Positions 1 to 6,138 of a DNA stretch of 6,761 bases are shown here, piece after piece; the first letter of the stretch is position 1, and the number at the start of each line of letters is the position of its first letter. The translations under genes and the position numbers were made by a program. The notes under the pieces are model-generated. The model had not been told where the DNA came from. It searched no databases and saw nothing but the letters and a program-made list of their open reading frames with translations. Where the stretch lies: assembly GCF_030271215.1 (NCBI RefSeq), contig NZ_JASNGB010000139.1:956-7716 (forward strand). The letters run 5' to 3'. Origin of the DNA: Deinococcus rhizophilus. GTDB taxonomy: Bacteria; Deinococcota; Deinococci; Deinococcales; Deinococcaceae.

Positions 1-1
1 G

Positions 2-973
2 GCCCTCACGGCGGGGCTGGCGGCCCTGTACCCGCAGGTGGCGGGCGTGATCCTGTGGCTGGGGGTCGCCAAGGCGCTGGAGGGCGTGAGCGACGTGACC
101 TACGGCCTGATGCAGCGGCAGGAACGGCTGGACTGGGTGTCCCGGTCCACCCTGCTGCGGGGGGTGCTGGGGCTGGGACTGCTGGCCGCCCTGTTCGCCA
201 CGACGGGAAGCGTGGCCCTGGGCGCCGCCGGGGTCGCCCTGGCCGGGCTGGTTGTGCTGGTCGCCCATGACCTCCCGCTCGCGCGGCGGCTGGCTCCGGG
301 CGGCTGGTGGACCCGGCACATTCCGGCCGACCTGCCCCGGCTGGCGCTGCCGCTGGGCGTGGTGATGGGGCTGGTCTCCTTCGGCAGCACGCTGCCCCGG
401 CTCTTTCTGGAACACGCGCACGGCAGCGCGGCGGTGGGGGTGTTCTCGGCCCTGAGTTCCGTCACCGTGGTGGGCAGCCTGGTCGTGGTCGCGCTGGGCA
501 CGGCCCTGACCACCCGGCTCTCGCACCTGTTCGCGTCGGGCGAGCGGGGAGGCTTCGTGCGGCTCACGCTGGGACTCTCGGGGGCAGCGGCCCTCTTCGG
601 GGTGGGCCTGACCCTGCTGGCCGTGGTCGCCGGGGGGCCACTGCTGGAGCTGCTGTACGGCCCCGACTACGCGGGCGAGGGCCCCGCCTTCGTGTGGCTG
701 AGCGTGGGCGCGGCGCTGAGCTACCTCGCCTCCTGCGCGGGCTTCGCGGTCACGGCGGCGCGGCGCTTCCGCGAGCAACTGCCCCTCTTCGCGGCCGTCA
801 CCGTGATTCTGGCACTGGCCTGCGCCTGGCTGATTCCCCCCCACGGCGTGATCGGCGCCGCCTTCGCCGGGCTGATCGGGGCCGGGGCGCAGCTCGCGGG
901 CAGCCTGCTGATCGTGGCGGGGGCGCTGCGGGCCAGCCTTCCGCCCAGCCCGGTGCCCCCAGGAGACCTATGA
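2..973 (+). CDS. Wzx-type polysaccharide flippase, C-terminal part (5' truncated by window edge)
   Basis: Integral membrane protein of the MOP/MATE-like polysaccharide transporter group, expected to flip undecaprenyl-linked oligosaccharide repeat units across the cytoplasmic membrane. The frame is open from base 2 to a TGA, giving 323 visible residues. The GTG at 38 is only an internal codon, because reading runs through it without a stop. Family members are usually about 400-480 residues, so roughly the first quarter is missing. About eight hydrophobic segments are visible, near visible residues 50-68, 70-88, 114-130, 144-168, 188-210, 228-250, 260-278 and 281-308. The segment LLYGPDYA (about 217-224) matches the conserved LLYG-x-x-Y/F motif before a late helix in Wzx proteins. 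The TGA overlaps the ATG of the next glycosyltransferase (ATGA), which implies translational coupling. Neighbouring glycosyltransferases and a Wzy-family gene support the flippase role over a drug/sodium antiporter. The sugar substrate cannot be inferred. Confidence 0.85.
   Translation, partial: ALTAGLAALYPQVAGVILWLGVAKALEGVSDVTYGLMQRQERLDWVSRSTLLRGVLGLGLLAALFATTGSVALGAAGVALAGLVVLVAHDLPLARRLAPGGWWTRHIPADLPRLALPLGVVMGLVSFGSTLPRLFLEHAHGSAAVGVFSALSSVTVVGSLVVVALGTALTTRLSHLFASGERGGFVRLTLGLSGAAALFGVGLTLLAVVAGGPLLELLYGPDYAGEGPAFVWLSVGAALSYLASCAGFAVTAARRFREQLPLFAAVTVILALACAWLIPPHGVIGAAFAGLIGAGAQLAGSLLIVAGALRASLPPSPVPPGDL
961..966 (+). promoter_or_regulatory. Ribosome binding site for the EpsF-like glycosyltransferase
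   Basis: AGGAGA lies inside the last codons of the flippase gene, three bases before the ATG at 970. Together with the ATGA overlap it fixes the glycosyltransferase start at 970, although the same frame is open far upstream (to about 307). The spacing is short, so ribosomes finishing the flippase probably re-initiate here. Confidence 0.7.
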
Positions 974-2139
974 CCCTTCCCGATAGCCTTCCCCCTTCCC
1001 CTGGCCGCCCCCTGCGTGTCCTGCACCTCACCGGCACGCTGGACCGGGGCGGGGTCGAGAGCTGGCTGGTCAACCTGCTGGGTCAGGTTCGCCCCACCGA
1101 GGCCCGCATGGACCTGCTGGTGGTCTCCCCCGACCCCCGGCCCGGCGACCTCGACCGGCTGGTGTGGGGGCTGGGCGGGCGGGTCTTTCAGGCCCCCTCC
1201 ACCCGGCGGCCGCTCGCCTTTGTGGCCGCGCTGCGGCGGCACCTGCGCGAATACGGCCCCTACGACGTCATTCACAGTCATATTCATCATTTCGGGGGCC
1301 TGGCGCTGCTCGTCGCGCGGCTGGCGGGAGTCCCTGTGCGGGTGGCGACGAGTCATCTGGACTCCCGCCGGGAGGACGCGGCCGCCGGGCGGGGCCGCCG
1401 ACTGTACCTGCGGGCGATGGAGGCCGCCCTGGGGGCGGGCGTGACCCACCGCCTCGCGGTGAGCGCCGAGGCCGCCGCGGCCCTGTTCGGCCCGCGCTGG
1501 CGGGAATGGGGCACCCGGTTGGTCACCCTGGGGGTGAATCTGGACGCGGTGCGGGCGGCGCGGGGAGAGGCGGACACCACCCGGCGCGAGCTGGGGCTGC
1601 CGTCAGGCGAACCGGTGATCGGGCATGTGGGCCAGTTCCGCCCGCAGAAGAATCATTCCTTCCTGCTGGACGTGTTCGCGGCGTACCTGGAACGGCACGG
1701 CCCAGCGCAGTTGCTGCTGGTGGGTGACGGCGCCGAGCGGTCCGGCATCGAGGCGCGGGTGCGTGAGCTGGGCCTGAAGGGATGCGTTCATCTGGTCGGC
1801 TCGCGGCCCGACGTGCCCCGGCTGCTGTGGGCGATGGACGTGTTCGTCTTCCCGTCCACCCACGAGGGCCTCAGCCTCGCGCTGCTGGAGGCGCAGGCAG
1901 CGGGGCTCCCGGCAGTGGTGTCGGATGGGGTGCCGCTGGACCGCCGGATGCGGCTGGAGGCGGTCGAGGTGCTGGGCCTCGCGCAGAAGCCCGCAGTCTG
2001 GGCCGATGCCGTCGCCCGCGCCCTCGCCCGGGGCCGGGCGGTGCCCGAGACGCTCGACTTCGATATTGCCCGGACCTCGCGGGAACTGCTGACGTTCTAC
2101 GCGCAGGCCGCGTGGCAGACGGAGCGCCGCTCCCCATGA
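970..2139 (+). CDS. GT4-family glycosyltransferase, EpsF-like (GT-B fold, retaining)
   Basis: A 389-residue cytoplasmic or membrane-associated glycosyltransferase, predicted to transfer a sugar from a nucleotide donor to a lipid-linked intermediate with retention of configuration. The N-terminal acceptor domain (about 15-195) has the RGGVE motif at 26-30, the typical glycine-rich loop of GT4 enzymes, and an IHSHIHH stretch at 101-107. The C-terminal donor domain (about 214-389) opens with GHVGQFRPQKNH (218-229), very like Bacillus EpsF-type enzymes, and has LLLVGDG (248-254). Its EX7E motif is E299/E307 in PSTHEGLSLALLEAQAAG (295-312). Length is normal for the family. The start is supported by AGGAGA just upstream and the ATGA overlap with the flippase gene. 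The usual arginine of the VGR motif is Gln222, while Lys227 is kept. It overlaps the next gene by four bases. The sugar and linkage are unknown. Confidence 0.92.
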   Translation: MTLPDSLPPSPGRPLRVLHLTGTLDRGGVESWLVNLLGQVRPTEARMDLLVVSPDPRPGDLDRLVWGLGGRVFQAPSTRRPLAFVAALRRHLREYGPYDVIHSHIHHFGGLALLVARLAGVPVRVATSHLDSRREDAAAGRGRRLYLRAMEAALGAGVTHRLAVSAEAAAALFGPRWREWGTRLVTLGVNLDAVRAARGEADTTRRELGLPSGEPVIGHVGQFRPQKNHSFLLDVFAAYLERHGPAQLLLVGDGAERSGIEARVRELGLKGCVHLVGSRPDVPRLLWAMDVFVFPSTHEGLSLALLEAQAAGLPAVVSDGVPLDRRMRLEAVEVLGLAQKPAVWADAVARALARGRAVPETLDFDIARTSRELLTFYAQAAWQTERRSP

Positions 2140-3449
2140 GCCTGAGCCTGCCCTCCTCCCGGCGAACGGTCGCGGCGCCGGTCCTGGCCCCGCTGCTGGA
2201 GCGGGCCGTCGCCGGGCTGCTGGGGGCTTACGTGTTCGTGCAGTTTTTCGGCCCTCCGCTGCTGGCCGTGGGGCCGAGCTGGGCGCTGTGGCCCAGCCTG
2301 GCCGACCTGCTGCTGTGGGCGGCGCTGGGGCTGGGGCTGCTCTACCGCCGCTCGCCCGCGCCGGAACACCGGGCGGTGTGGCAGGCGCTGGGGCTGGTCG
2401 GGGGCCTGTCGCTGCTCTCCTTTGCGCTGCTGCTGGTGCTGCGCGACCCGGGGCTGGGCGTCGCCGTGCCCTTCGGCCTCTTTCAGCTGTACAAGCTGGT
2501 GCAGACGCTGGCCGCGTTCTGGCTGGTGTCGCGGCTGCCGCTGACCGACCCCGCCTTCGCGGGCACCCGGCAGCGCTGGGGGACCGCCGCGCTGCTGTGC
2601 TTCGGGCTGATGGTGGGGGGCGTGCTGTGGACCACCTTCTCCCCCGCCGTGCCGGAGACGCTGGGGCAGGTGCTGCCGCGCGGGCAGGGGGTGGCCGGGC
2701 CGTGGGAGGGCTTCTACCGCCACTACGAGCAGGGGCTGGGGACCATCGGTTACAACCACGGGCACGTCGCGGCGATGGTCCTGCTGAGCGGGGCACTGGC
2801 GCTGCTGCTGCGGCCGGGGCGCTGGACCCCCTGGGTGCTGGCGGGCATCCTGGTGGCGTCGTTCCTGTCGGGGTCGCGGGCGGGCTTCGCGGGGGCGGCG
2901 CTGTTCGTGCTGCTCCAGGGGTTCCGGACCCCCGTCCTGGCGACCCTGGCCCTCACCGCGCTGGCGGCCGGAGCCGTGGCCGCGAGTCCCTGGCTGGGCG
3001 CGGAACTCGGCGACCTCGTCTCGCGGCAGTCCACCCTGCTGGAGGCCACCGAGGCCGGGAACCTCGCGGGCCGCACCGACATCTGGGCGGCGTACCTGGA
3101 AGGGCTGGCAGCCGAGCCCCTGCGGCTGCTGATCGGCAGCGGCTTCGGCTCGGGGGTAGGCAACCTGGGGGCCTATGCCCACCTGTTGCCCCTGCAGGTG
3201 CTCTACGAGACCGGGCTGGCGGGCCTGACCGTCCTGGGGCTGCTGTTCGGGCTGCTGTTCGCGCGGTTGCGGCAGGCCGGGACCCACGCCGCCGGGGTGG
3301 CCGCACACCTGCTCGCCGCGCTGTGGCTCACGGCGCTGACCACCGACACCTTCTACCCCAACTCGGCCTTCGGATCCTTTCTGCCGCTGCTGGCGCTCAC
3401 GCTGGCCCTCGCGCTGGTCCGGCCCCCCGCCCGCCCCCTTCCCACCTGA
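2136..3449 (+). CDS. Wzy-type polysaccharide polymerase / O-antigen ligase family membrane protein
   Basis: A 437-residue multi-pass membrane protein of the Wzy_C / O-antigen ligase superfamily, which joins undecaprenyl-linked glycans on the outer face of the cytoplasmic membrane. About 10-11 hydrophobic segments are visible, near 24-43, 50-70, 84-102, 113-133, 149-166, 208-225, 231-247, 251-262, 267-283, 355-376, 385-402 and 410-428, some of which may pair or not span. The family hallmarks are SGSRAG (245-250, Arg248), AGRTDIW (311-317, Arg313), LIGSGFGSG (332-340) and a C-terminal loop with His349 before LQVLYETGLAGL (353-364). These correspond to the Arg- and His-containing external loops essential in WaaL/Wzy proteins. 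The start overlaps the preceding stop (ATGA), with a modest GGAG at 2121-2124. Polymerase is favoured over ligase because the neighbours encode a repeat-unit pathway and Deinococcus, if that is the host, has no classical LPS. Sequence alone cannot separate the two. Confidence 0.85.
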   Translation: MSLSLPSSRRTVAAPVLAPLLERAVAGLLGAYVFVQFFGPPLLAVGPSWALWPSLADLLLWAALGLGLLYRRSPAPEHRAVWQALGLVGGLSLLSFALLLVLRDPGLGVAVPFGLFQLYKLVQTLAAFWLVSRLPLTDPAFAGTRQRWGTAALLCFGLMVGGVLWTTFSPAVPETLGQVLPRGQGVAGPWEGFYRHYEQGLGTIGYNHGHVAAMVLLSGALALLLRPGRWTPWVLAGILVASFLSGSRAGFAGAALFVLLQGFRTPVLATLALTALAAGAVAASPWLGAELGDLVSRQSTLLEATEAGNLAGRTDIWAAYLEGLAAEPLRLLIGSGFGSGVGNLGAYAHLLPLQVLYETGLAGLTVLGLLFGLLFARLRQAGTHAAGVAAHLLAALWLTALTTDTFYPNSAFGSFLPLLALTLALALVRPPARPLPT

Positions 3450-3453
3450 GGAG
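3448..3453 (+). promoter_or_regulatory. Shine-Dalgarno deciding a TTG start
   Basis: GAGGAG shares its first two bases with the TGA stop of the polymerase gene and sits 9 nt before the TTG at 3463. Translation from that TTG begins MRVCIVLEH, a standard first beta-strand for a GT-B enzyme, and there is no ATG or GTG nearby in frame. The TTG is therefore the likely start. Confidence 0.75.
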
Positions 3454-3462
3454 TCTGTCACC

Positions 3463-4638
3463 TTGCGCGTCTGCATCGTTTTGGAACACCGCTTCGTCCA
3501 CACCCCTGACGGGGCCACCTACGACAACGGGCAGGCCACCTATGCCCACTTCCGGCGCTACCTGGGCACCTTCGAGGAGGTGCAGGTCGTGGCCCGCTCG
3601 CAGCCGGTGGCGCGGCCCCGGCCGGGCGACCGCCGGGTGGACGGACCGGGGGTGCAGGTCGCGCATATGCCCTACTACGAGGGTCCCGGCGGGCTGCTGC
3701 GGCGACTCGGCCCGGTGCTGGGCAGGCTGCGGGCGGTGCTGGCCCCCGAAGACGCCGTGATTGTGCGGCTGGGCGGTGTGCTGGGGCACCTCGCGGCGGG
3801 GCTGCGGACGGTGCAGGGGCGGCGCTACGCCGTGGAGGTCGTCAACGACCCCTTTCTGGGCTTTGCACCGGGACCGGGACGGCGGGGCCACCTGCGCCCG
3901 CTCTTCCGGGTGCTGATGACGGCGCTGACCTGGGGCCAGGTGCGGGGGGCGGCGGCCGTGCAGTACGTGACGCGGGAGGCCCTGCAGCGCCGCTACCCGC
4001 CGGGGGCGGGGGTTCCCGCCTTCGGGGTGTCCGACGTGCATCTGCCGCCGGAGGCGTTCGCGGCCGGGCCCCGGACCTTCCAGGAGCCGGCCCTCCGCGC
4101 GGTGCTCGTCGGGGCGCTGGAGCAACCGCACAAGGGGGTGGACGTGGCGCTGGAGGCCCTGGCCGCCGTGCGGGGGGCCGGACTGGACGCGCGTCTCACC
4201 GTGGTGGGCGAGGGGGGCCTGCTCCCCGGGCTGAAGGCGCAGGCCCGCGCCCTGGGGGTGGCGGACGCCTGCACCTTTGCCGGACAGCGCAGCACCCCCG
4301 CCGAGGTGCGGCGCGACCTCGCGGCGGCGGACCTGTACCTGATGCCCTCGCGCACCGAAGGGCTGCCCCGTGCGCTGCTGGAGGGCATGGCCCAGGCCCT
4401 CCCCGCGCTGGGGTCGGACGTGGGGGGCATTCCCGAGCTGCTCTCCCCGGACGCGCTGGTGCCTCCCGGCGACGCCGGGGCGCTGGCCCGGCTGTGGCAC
4501 TCCCGCGCCCCGGACCCTGCGTGGCTGACCGCGCAAAGTGAGCGCAACCTTGCCCACGCCCGCAGCTACGCCGACGACGTGCTGGACCGCGAGCGGGGCC
4601 GCTTCCTGCGGGTGGTGCGGGAGCGGGCGGCGCGGTAA
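3463..4638 (+). CDS. GT4-family glycosyltransferase (TTG start)
   Basis: A 391-residue GT-B glycosyltransferase, predicted to add one sugar to the lipid-linked repeat unit on the cytoplasmic side. The N-terminal acceptor domain (1 to about 205) contains a Tyr/Asp/Asn/Gly-rich loop near 18-28 and an aromatic-rich strand at 66-72. The donor domain (about 210-391) has LVGALEQPHKGVD (215-227, Lys224), LTVVGEG (245-251), FAGQRS (272-277) and the EX7E motif E299/E307 in PSRTEGLPRALLEGMA (295-310). This is followed by GSDVGGIPELL (317-327), the standard nucleotide-binding end of GT4 donor domains. The donor and catalytic motifs are intact, except that Ala218 stands where many relatives have Arg in VGR. 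The donor half is a confident GT4 match. The acceptor half gives no clue to its substrate. It lies 13 nt after the polymerase gene in the same operon and 35 nt before the next glycosyltransferase. Confidence 0.9.
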   Translation: MRVCIVLEHRFVHTPDGATYDNGQATYAHFRRYLGTFEEVQVVARSQPVARPRPGDRRVDGPGVQVAHMPYYEGPGGLLRRLGPVLGRLRAVLAPEDAVIVRLGGVLGHLAAGLRTVQGRRYAVEVVNDPFLGFAPGPGRRGHLRPLFRVLMTALTWGQVRGAAAVQYVTREALQRRYPPGAGVPAFGVSDVHLPPEAFAAGPRTFQEPALRAVLVGALEQPHKGVDVALEALAAVRGAGLDARLTVVGEGGLLPGLKAQARALGVADACTFAGQRSTPAEVRRDLAAADLYLMPSRTEGLPRALLEGMAQALPALGSDVGGIPELLSPDALVPPGDAGALARLWHSRAPDPAWLTAQSERNLAHARSYADDVLDRERGRFLRVVRERAAR

Positions 4639-4662
4639 GCGGCCACCCACAGCCACGCTCCG

Positions 4663-4668
4663 TATCAT
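4663..4668 (+). promoter_or_regulatory. Candidate -10 box of a leaderless promoter for the third glycosyltransferase
   Basis: TATCAT fits the TANNNT form and ends 5 nt before the GTG at 4674, so transcription would begin at or next to the start codon. No Shine-Dalgarno sequence is present in the 35-nt gap, unlike the genes upstream. Such leaderless arrangements are known to be frequent in Deinococcus. No convincing -35 hexamer is visible about 17 nt upstream (that region reads CGGCCA), so the box may be chance. Confidence 0.4.
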
Positions 4669-4673
4669 GCCGT

Positions 4674-5969
4674 GTGTCCCGACTGCCCCCCCTGCGAATC
4701 CTCTACACGACGACCACGCCCATCGCGGCGCTGGCCTTTTTCGCCCCGCAACTGCGGCACCTGCGCGAACAGGGCCACGACCTGCACCTCGTCACGCCGC
4801 CCGAACCCGCCGAACTGGTGGGCCGGGCCCGGGCGGTGGGGGGCGCGACCTTTCACCCCCTCCCGATGGCCCGCGAGATCTCGCCCCGGCGGGACCTGCG
4901 GGCGCTGATGGGGATGCTGGGCATTCTGATCCGGGTACGCCCGCAGATTCTCAACTTCTCCACGCCCAAGGCCGGGCTGCTGGGCGGGCTGGCGGGCGTG
5001 CTGACCGGGGTGCCGCTGCGGGTGTATTTCATCCATGGACTGCGCTCGGAAACGGCGGCGACCGGCGCGCTCGCACGGCTGCGCCCACTGCTGAGGCTGA
5101 TCGAGCGTCTGACCTGTGCCTGTGCCCACGAGGTGCTGTGCGTCAGCGAGTCCAACCGCGCCGAGGCGGTGGCGCTGGGCCTGGTGCCTGCGGGCAAGAT
5201 CCGGGTGCTGGGGGCGGGCAGTCCGGCGGGCCTGAACGTGGACCGCTACGCCCATCCCGACCCCGGGGCAGTCGCCGCCGCGCGGGCTCAGCTCGGCCTC
5301 CCGGAGGGCACCCCGGTCGTGGGCTTCGTGGGGCGCCTCGCGCCGCAAAAGGGGACCGAGGAGCTGCTGCTGGCCTGGGAAGACGTGCAGCGCCGCCTGC
5401 CTGAGGCCCGGCTGCTGCTCGTCGGCACGCCCGACCCTGCCAATCCCCTCTCGGCGCGGGCGCTGGAGGCCTACCGCCGGGTGCCCGGGCTGGTGCAGGT
5501 GGACTTCGAGGCCGACATGAGCCGCCTCTACCCGCTGATGACCCTGCTCACCCTGCCCAGCCGTCACGAGGGACTGGGCATGGTCGTGCTGGAGGCGGCG
5601 GCGGCGGGCGTCCCGGCGATCCTCACCGACGCGCCCGGCGTGCGCGACGCGGGGGTGCCGGGGGTAACCTGCCTGCAAGTCCCCACCGGAGACGTTCCGG
5701 CCCTCGCTGGGGCGCTGCACCGCCTGCTCACCGACCCCACCGAGGCCCGGCGGCTGGGCGAGGGCTCGCGGCGCTGGGTGCGCGAGCAGTTCAGCGAGGA
5801 GCGGGTGTGGGAGCTGTGGGACAGCTTCTACGCGGCGGCCTGGGCACAGCGGCAGGAGGCGGCCCGGGGGCGGCGGCCCCTGCTGCTCGCCGCTGGGGCC
5901 GCCCTGCTGCTGGGGCTGGCCCGAGGCCGTCGCCGTCGCCCCTGCAGAGACAGCTCTGGCACCGCCTGA
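4674..5969 (+). CDS. GT4-family glycosyltransferase (CapM/EpsD-like) with hydrophobic C-terminal tail
   Basis: A 431-residue retaining GT-B glycosyltransferase, predicted to act on the cytoplasmic face on a lipid-linked glycan. Its acceptor domain has NFSTPKAGLLGGLAG (94-108) and YFIHGLRSET (118-127), signatures of the subgroup that includes capsule/EPS enzymes of the CapM/EpsD kind. The donor domain starts with VVGFVGRLAPQKG (215-227, with canonical Arg221 and Lys226), continues with LLLVGTPD (247-254), and has the EX7E pair E299/E307 in PSRHEGLGMVVLEAAAAG (295-312). The GTG start gives a normal N-terminus (LRILYTTTTP, 7-16). The ATG at 4667 is out of frame. Beyond the usual end (about 395) is a tail: an apolar stretch at 402-416 flanked by GRR and RGRRRR, a possible membrane anchor. 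Its last codons (including AGA and TCT) look unlike the rest, so the final dozen residues may come from a lost stop or frameshift. The 35-nt gap and candidate promoter suggest partly independent expression. Confidence 0.9.
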   Translation: MSRLPPLRILYTTTTPIAALAFFAPQLRHLREQGHDLHLVTPPEPAELVGRARAVGGATFHPLPMAREISPRRDLRALMGMLGILIRVRPQILNFSTPKAGLLGGLAGVLTGVPLRVYFIHGLRSETAATGALARLRPLLRLIERLTCACAHEVLCVSESNRAEAVALGLVPAGKIRVLGAGSPAGLNVDRYAHPDPGAVAAARAQLGLPEGTPVVGFVGRLAPQKGTEELLLAWEDVQRRLPEARLLLVGTPDPANPLSARALEAYRRVPGLVQVDFEADMSRLYPLMTLLTLPSRHEGLGMVVLEAAAAGVPAILTDAPGVRDAGVPGVTCLQVPTGDVPALAGALHRLLTDPTEARRLGEGSRRWVREQFSEERVWELWDSFYAAAWAQRQEAARGRRPLLLAAGAALLLGLARGRRRRPCRDSSGTA

Positions 5970-6137
5970 AGCGGTCGTCCGGGGGCCGCCGTGACCTGAT
6001 ACGGCCTCGGATTGAACAGTGACGCCACGTGCTCGATCCCAGCAGAGCCAGAAGGAGCAAGACGGTTTCCGGGAGAGGAGGTGCCGAACCGGTGCTCTCC
6101 TGGGTGGAGAACGGTTTGGACGGCCCTGGGACCGGGC
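5970..6137. other. Structured convergent intergenic region, possible small dispersed repeat
   Basis: These 168 bases separate the stops of two convergent genes. Bases 6001-6120 are about 62% GC by count, clearly below the flanking genes. I see no credible gene. The region holds several inverted repeats: GCGG/CCGC at 5971-5974 and 5986-5989, GGAGAG/CTCTCC at 6072-6077 and 6095-6100, the longer hairpin at 6084-6119, and GGCCC/GGGCC at 6122-6138. ACGGTTT occurs twice, at 6062-6068 and 6111-6117. The stretch around 5997-6017, with GATACGG followed by GGATTGAA, looks to me like repeat sequence seen between Deinococcus genes. That is recollection, not a search result. Confidence 0.4.
6084..6119 (+). 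terminator. Imperfect hairpin downstream of the polysaccharide genes, possible terminator
   Basis: CCGAACCG (6084-6091) pairs with CGGTTTGG (6112-6119) through seven Watson-Crick pairs and one G-T. Inside it TCTCC (6096-6100) pairs with GGAGA (6106-6110) around a five-base loop. The two stems are separated by an internal loop of four bases on one side and one on the other. The G-T pair becomes an A-C mismatch in the opposite-strand RNA, which favours a plus-strand transcript. There is no T-run after the stem, so it is not a classic intrinsic terminator. It may instead be an RNA-processing structure or part of a repeat. Confidence 0.35.
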
Positions 6138-6138
6138 C
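6122..6138 (-). terminator. GC hairpin abutting the stop of the minus-strand gene
   Basis: GGCCC (6122-6126) and GGGCC (6134-6138) form a perfect five-pair stem with a seven-base loop. It touches the TAG stop (6138-6140) of the gene read leftward. It lacks a T-tract on either strand, so a termination role is only a guess from its position. Confidence 0.25.

Noticed and set aside
307..969. N-terminal extension of the EpsF-like glycosyltransferase frame up to 307
   Set aside because: The extension overlaps the flippase gene and translates to Arg/Gly/Pro-rich sequence. The ATG at 970 has a Shine-Dalgarno, an ATGA overlap and begins a normal GT-B N-terminus.
1603..2796. Long minus-strand open frames opposite the glycosyltransferase and polymerase genes (also 2097-3518, 3397-4668, 4665-5720)
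   Set aside because: All are rich in Arg, Pro, Gly, Gln and His with no domain motifs, and each lies opposite a gene with clear family signatures. High GC makes stop codons rare in these frames.
5807..6022. Remnant of a phosphosugar transferase fused to the end of the third glycosyltransferase
   Set aside because: Some loci place an initiating sugar transferase after such a glycosyltransferase, and the apolar tail hinted at its first helix. I read all three forward frames after 5969 and found none of that family's conserved motifs.
6012..6040. TTGAAC as a -35 box for a promoter in the intergenic region
   Set aside because: The bases 17 nt downstream read GATCCC, not a -10, and no gene follows on that strand.
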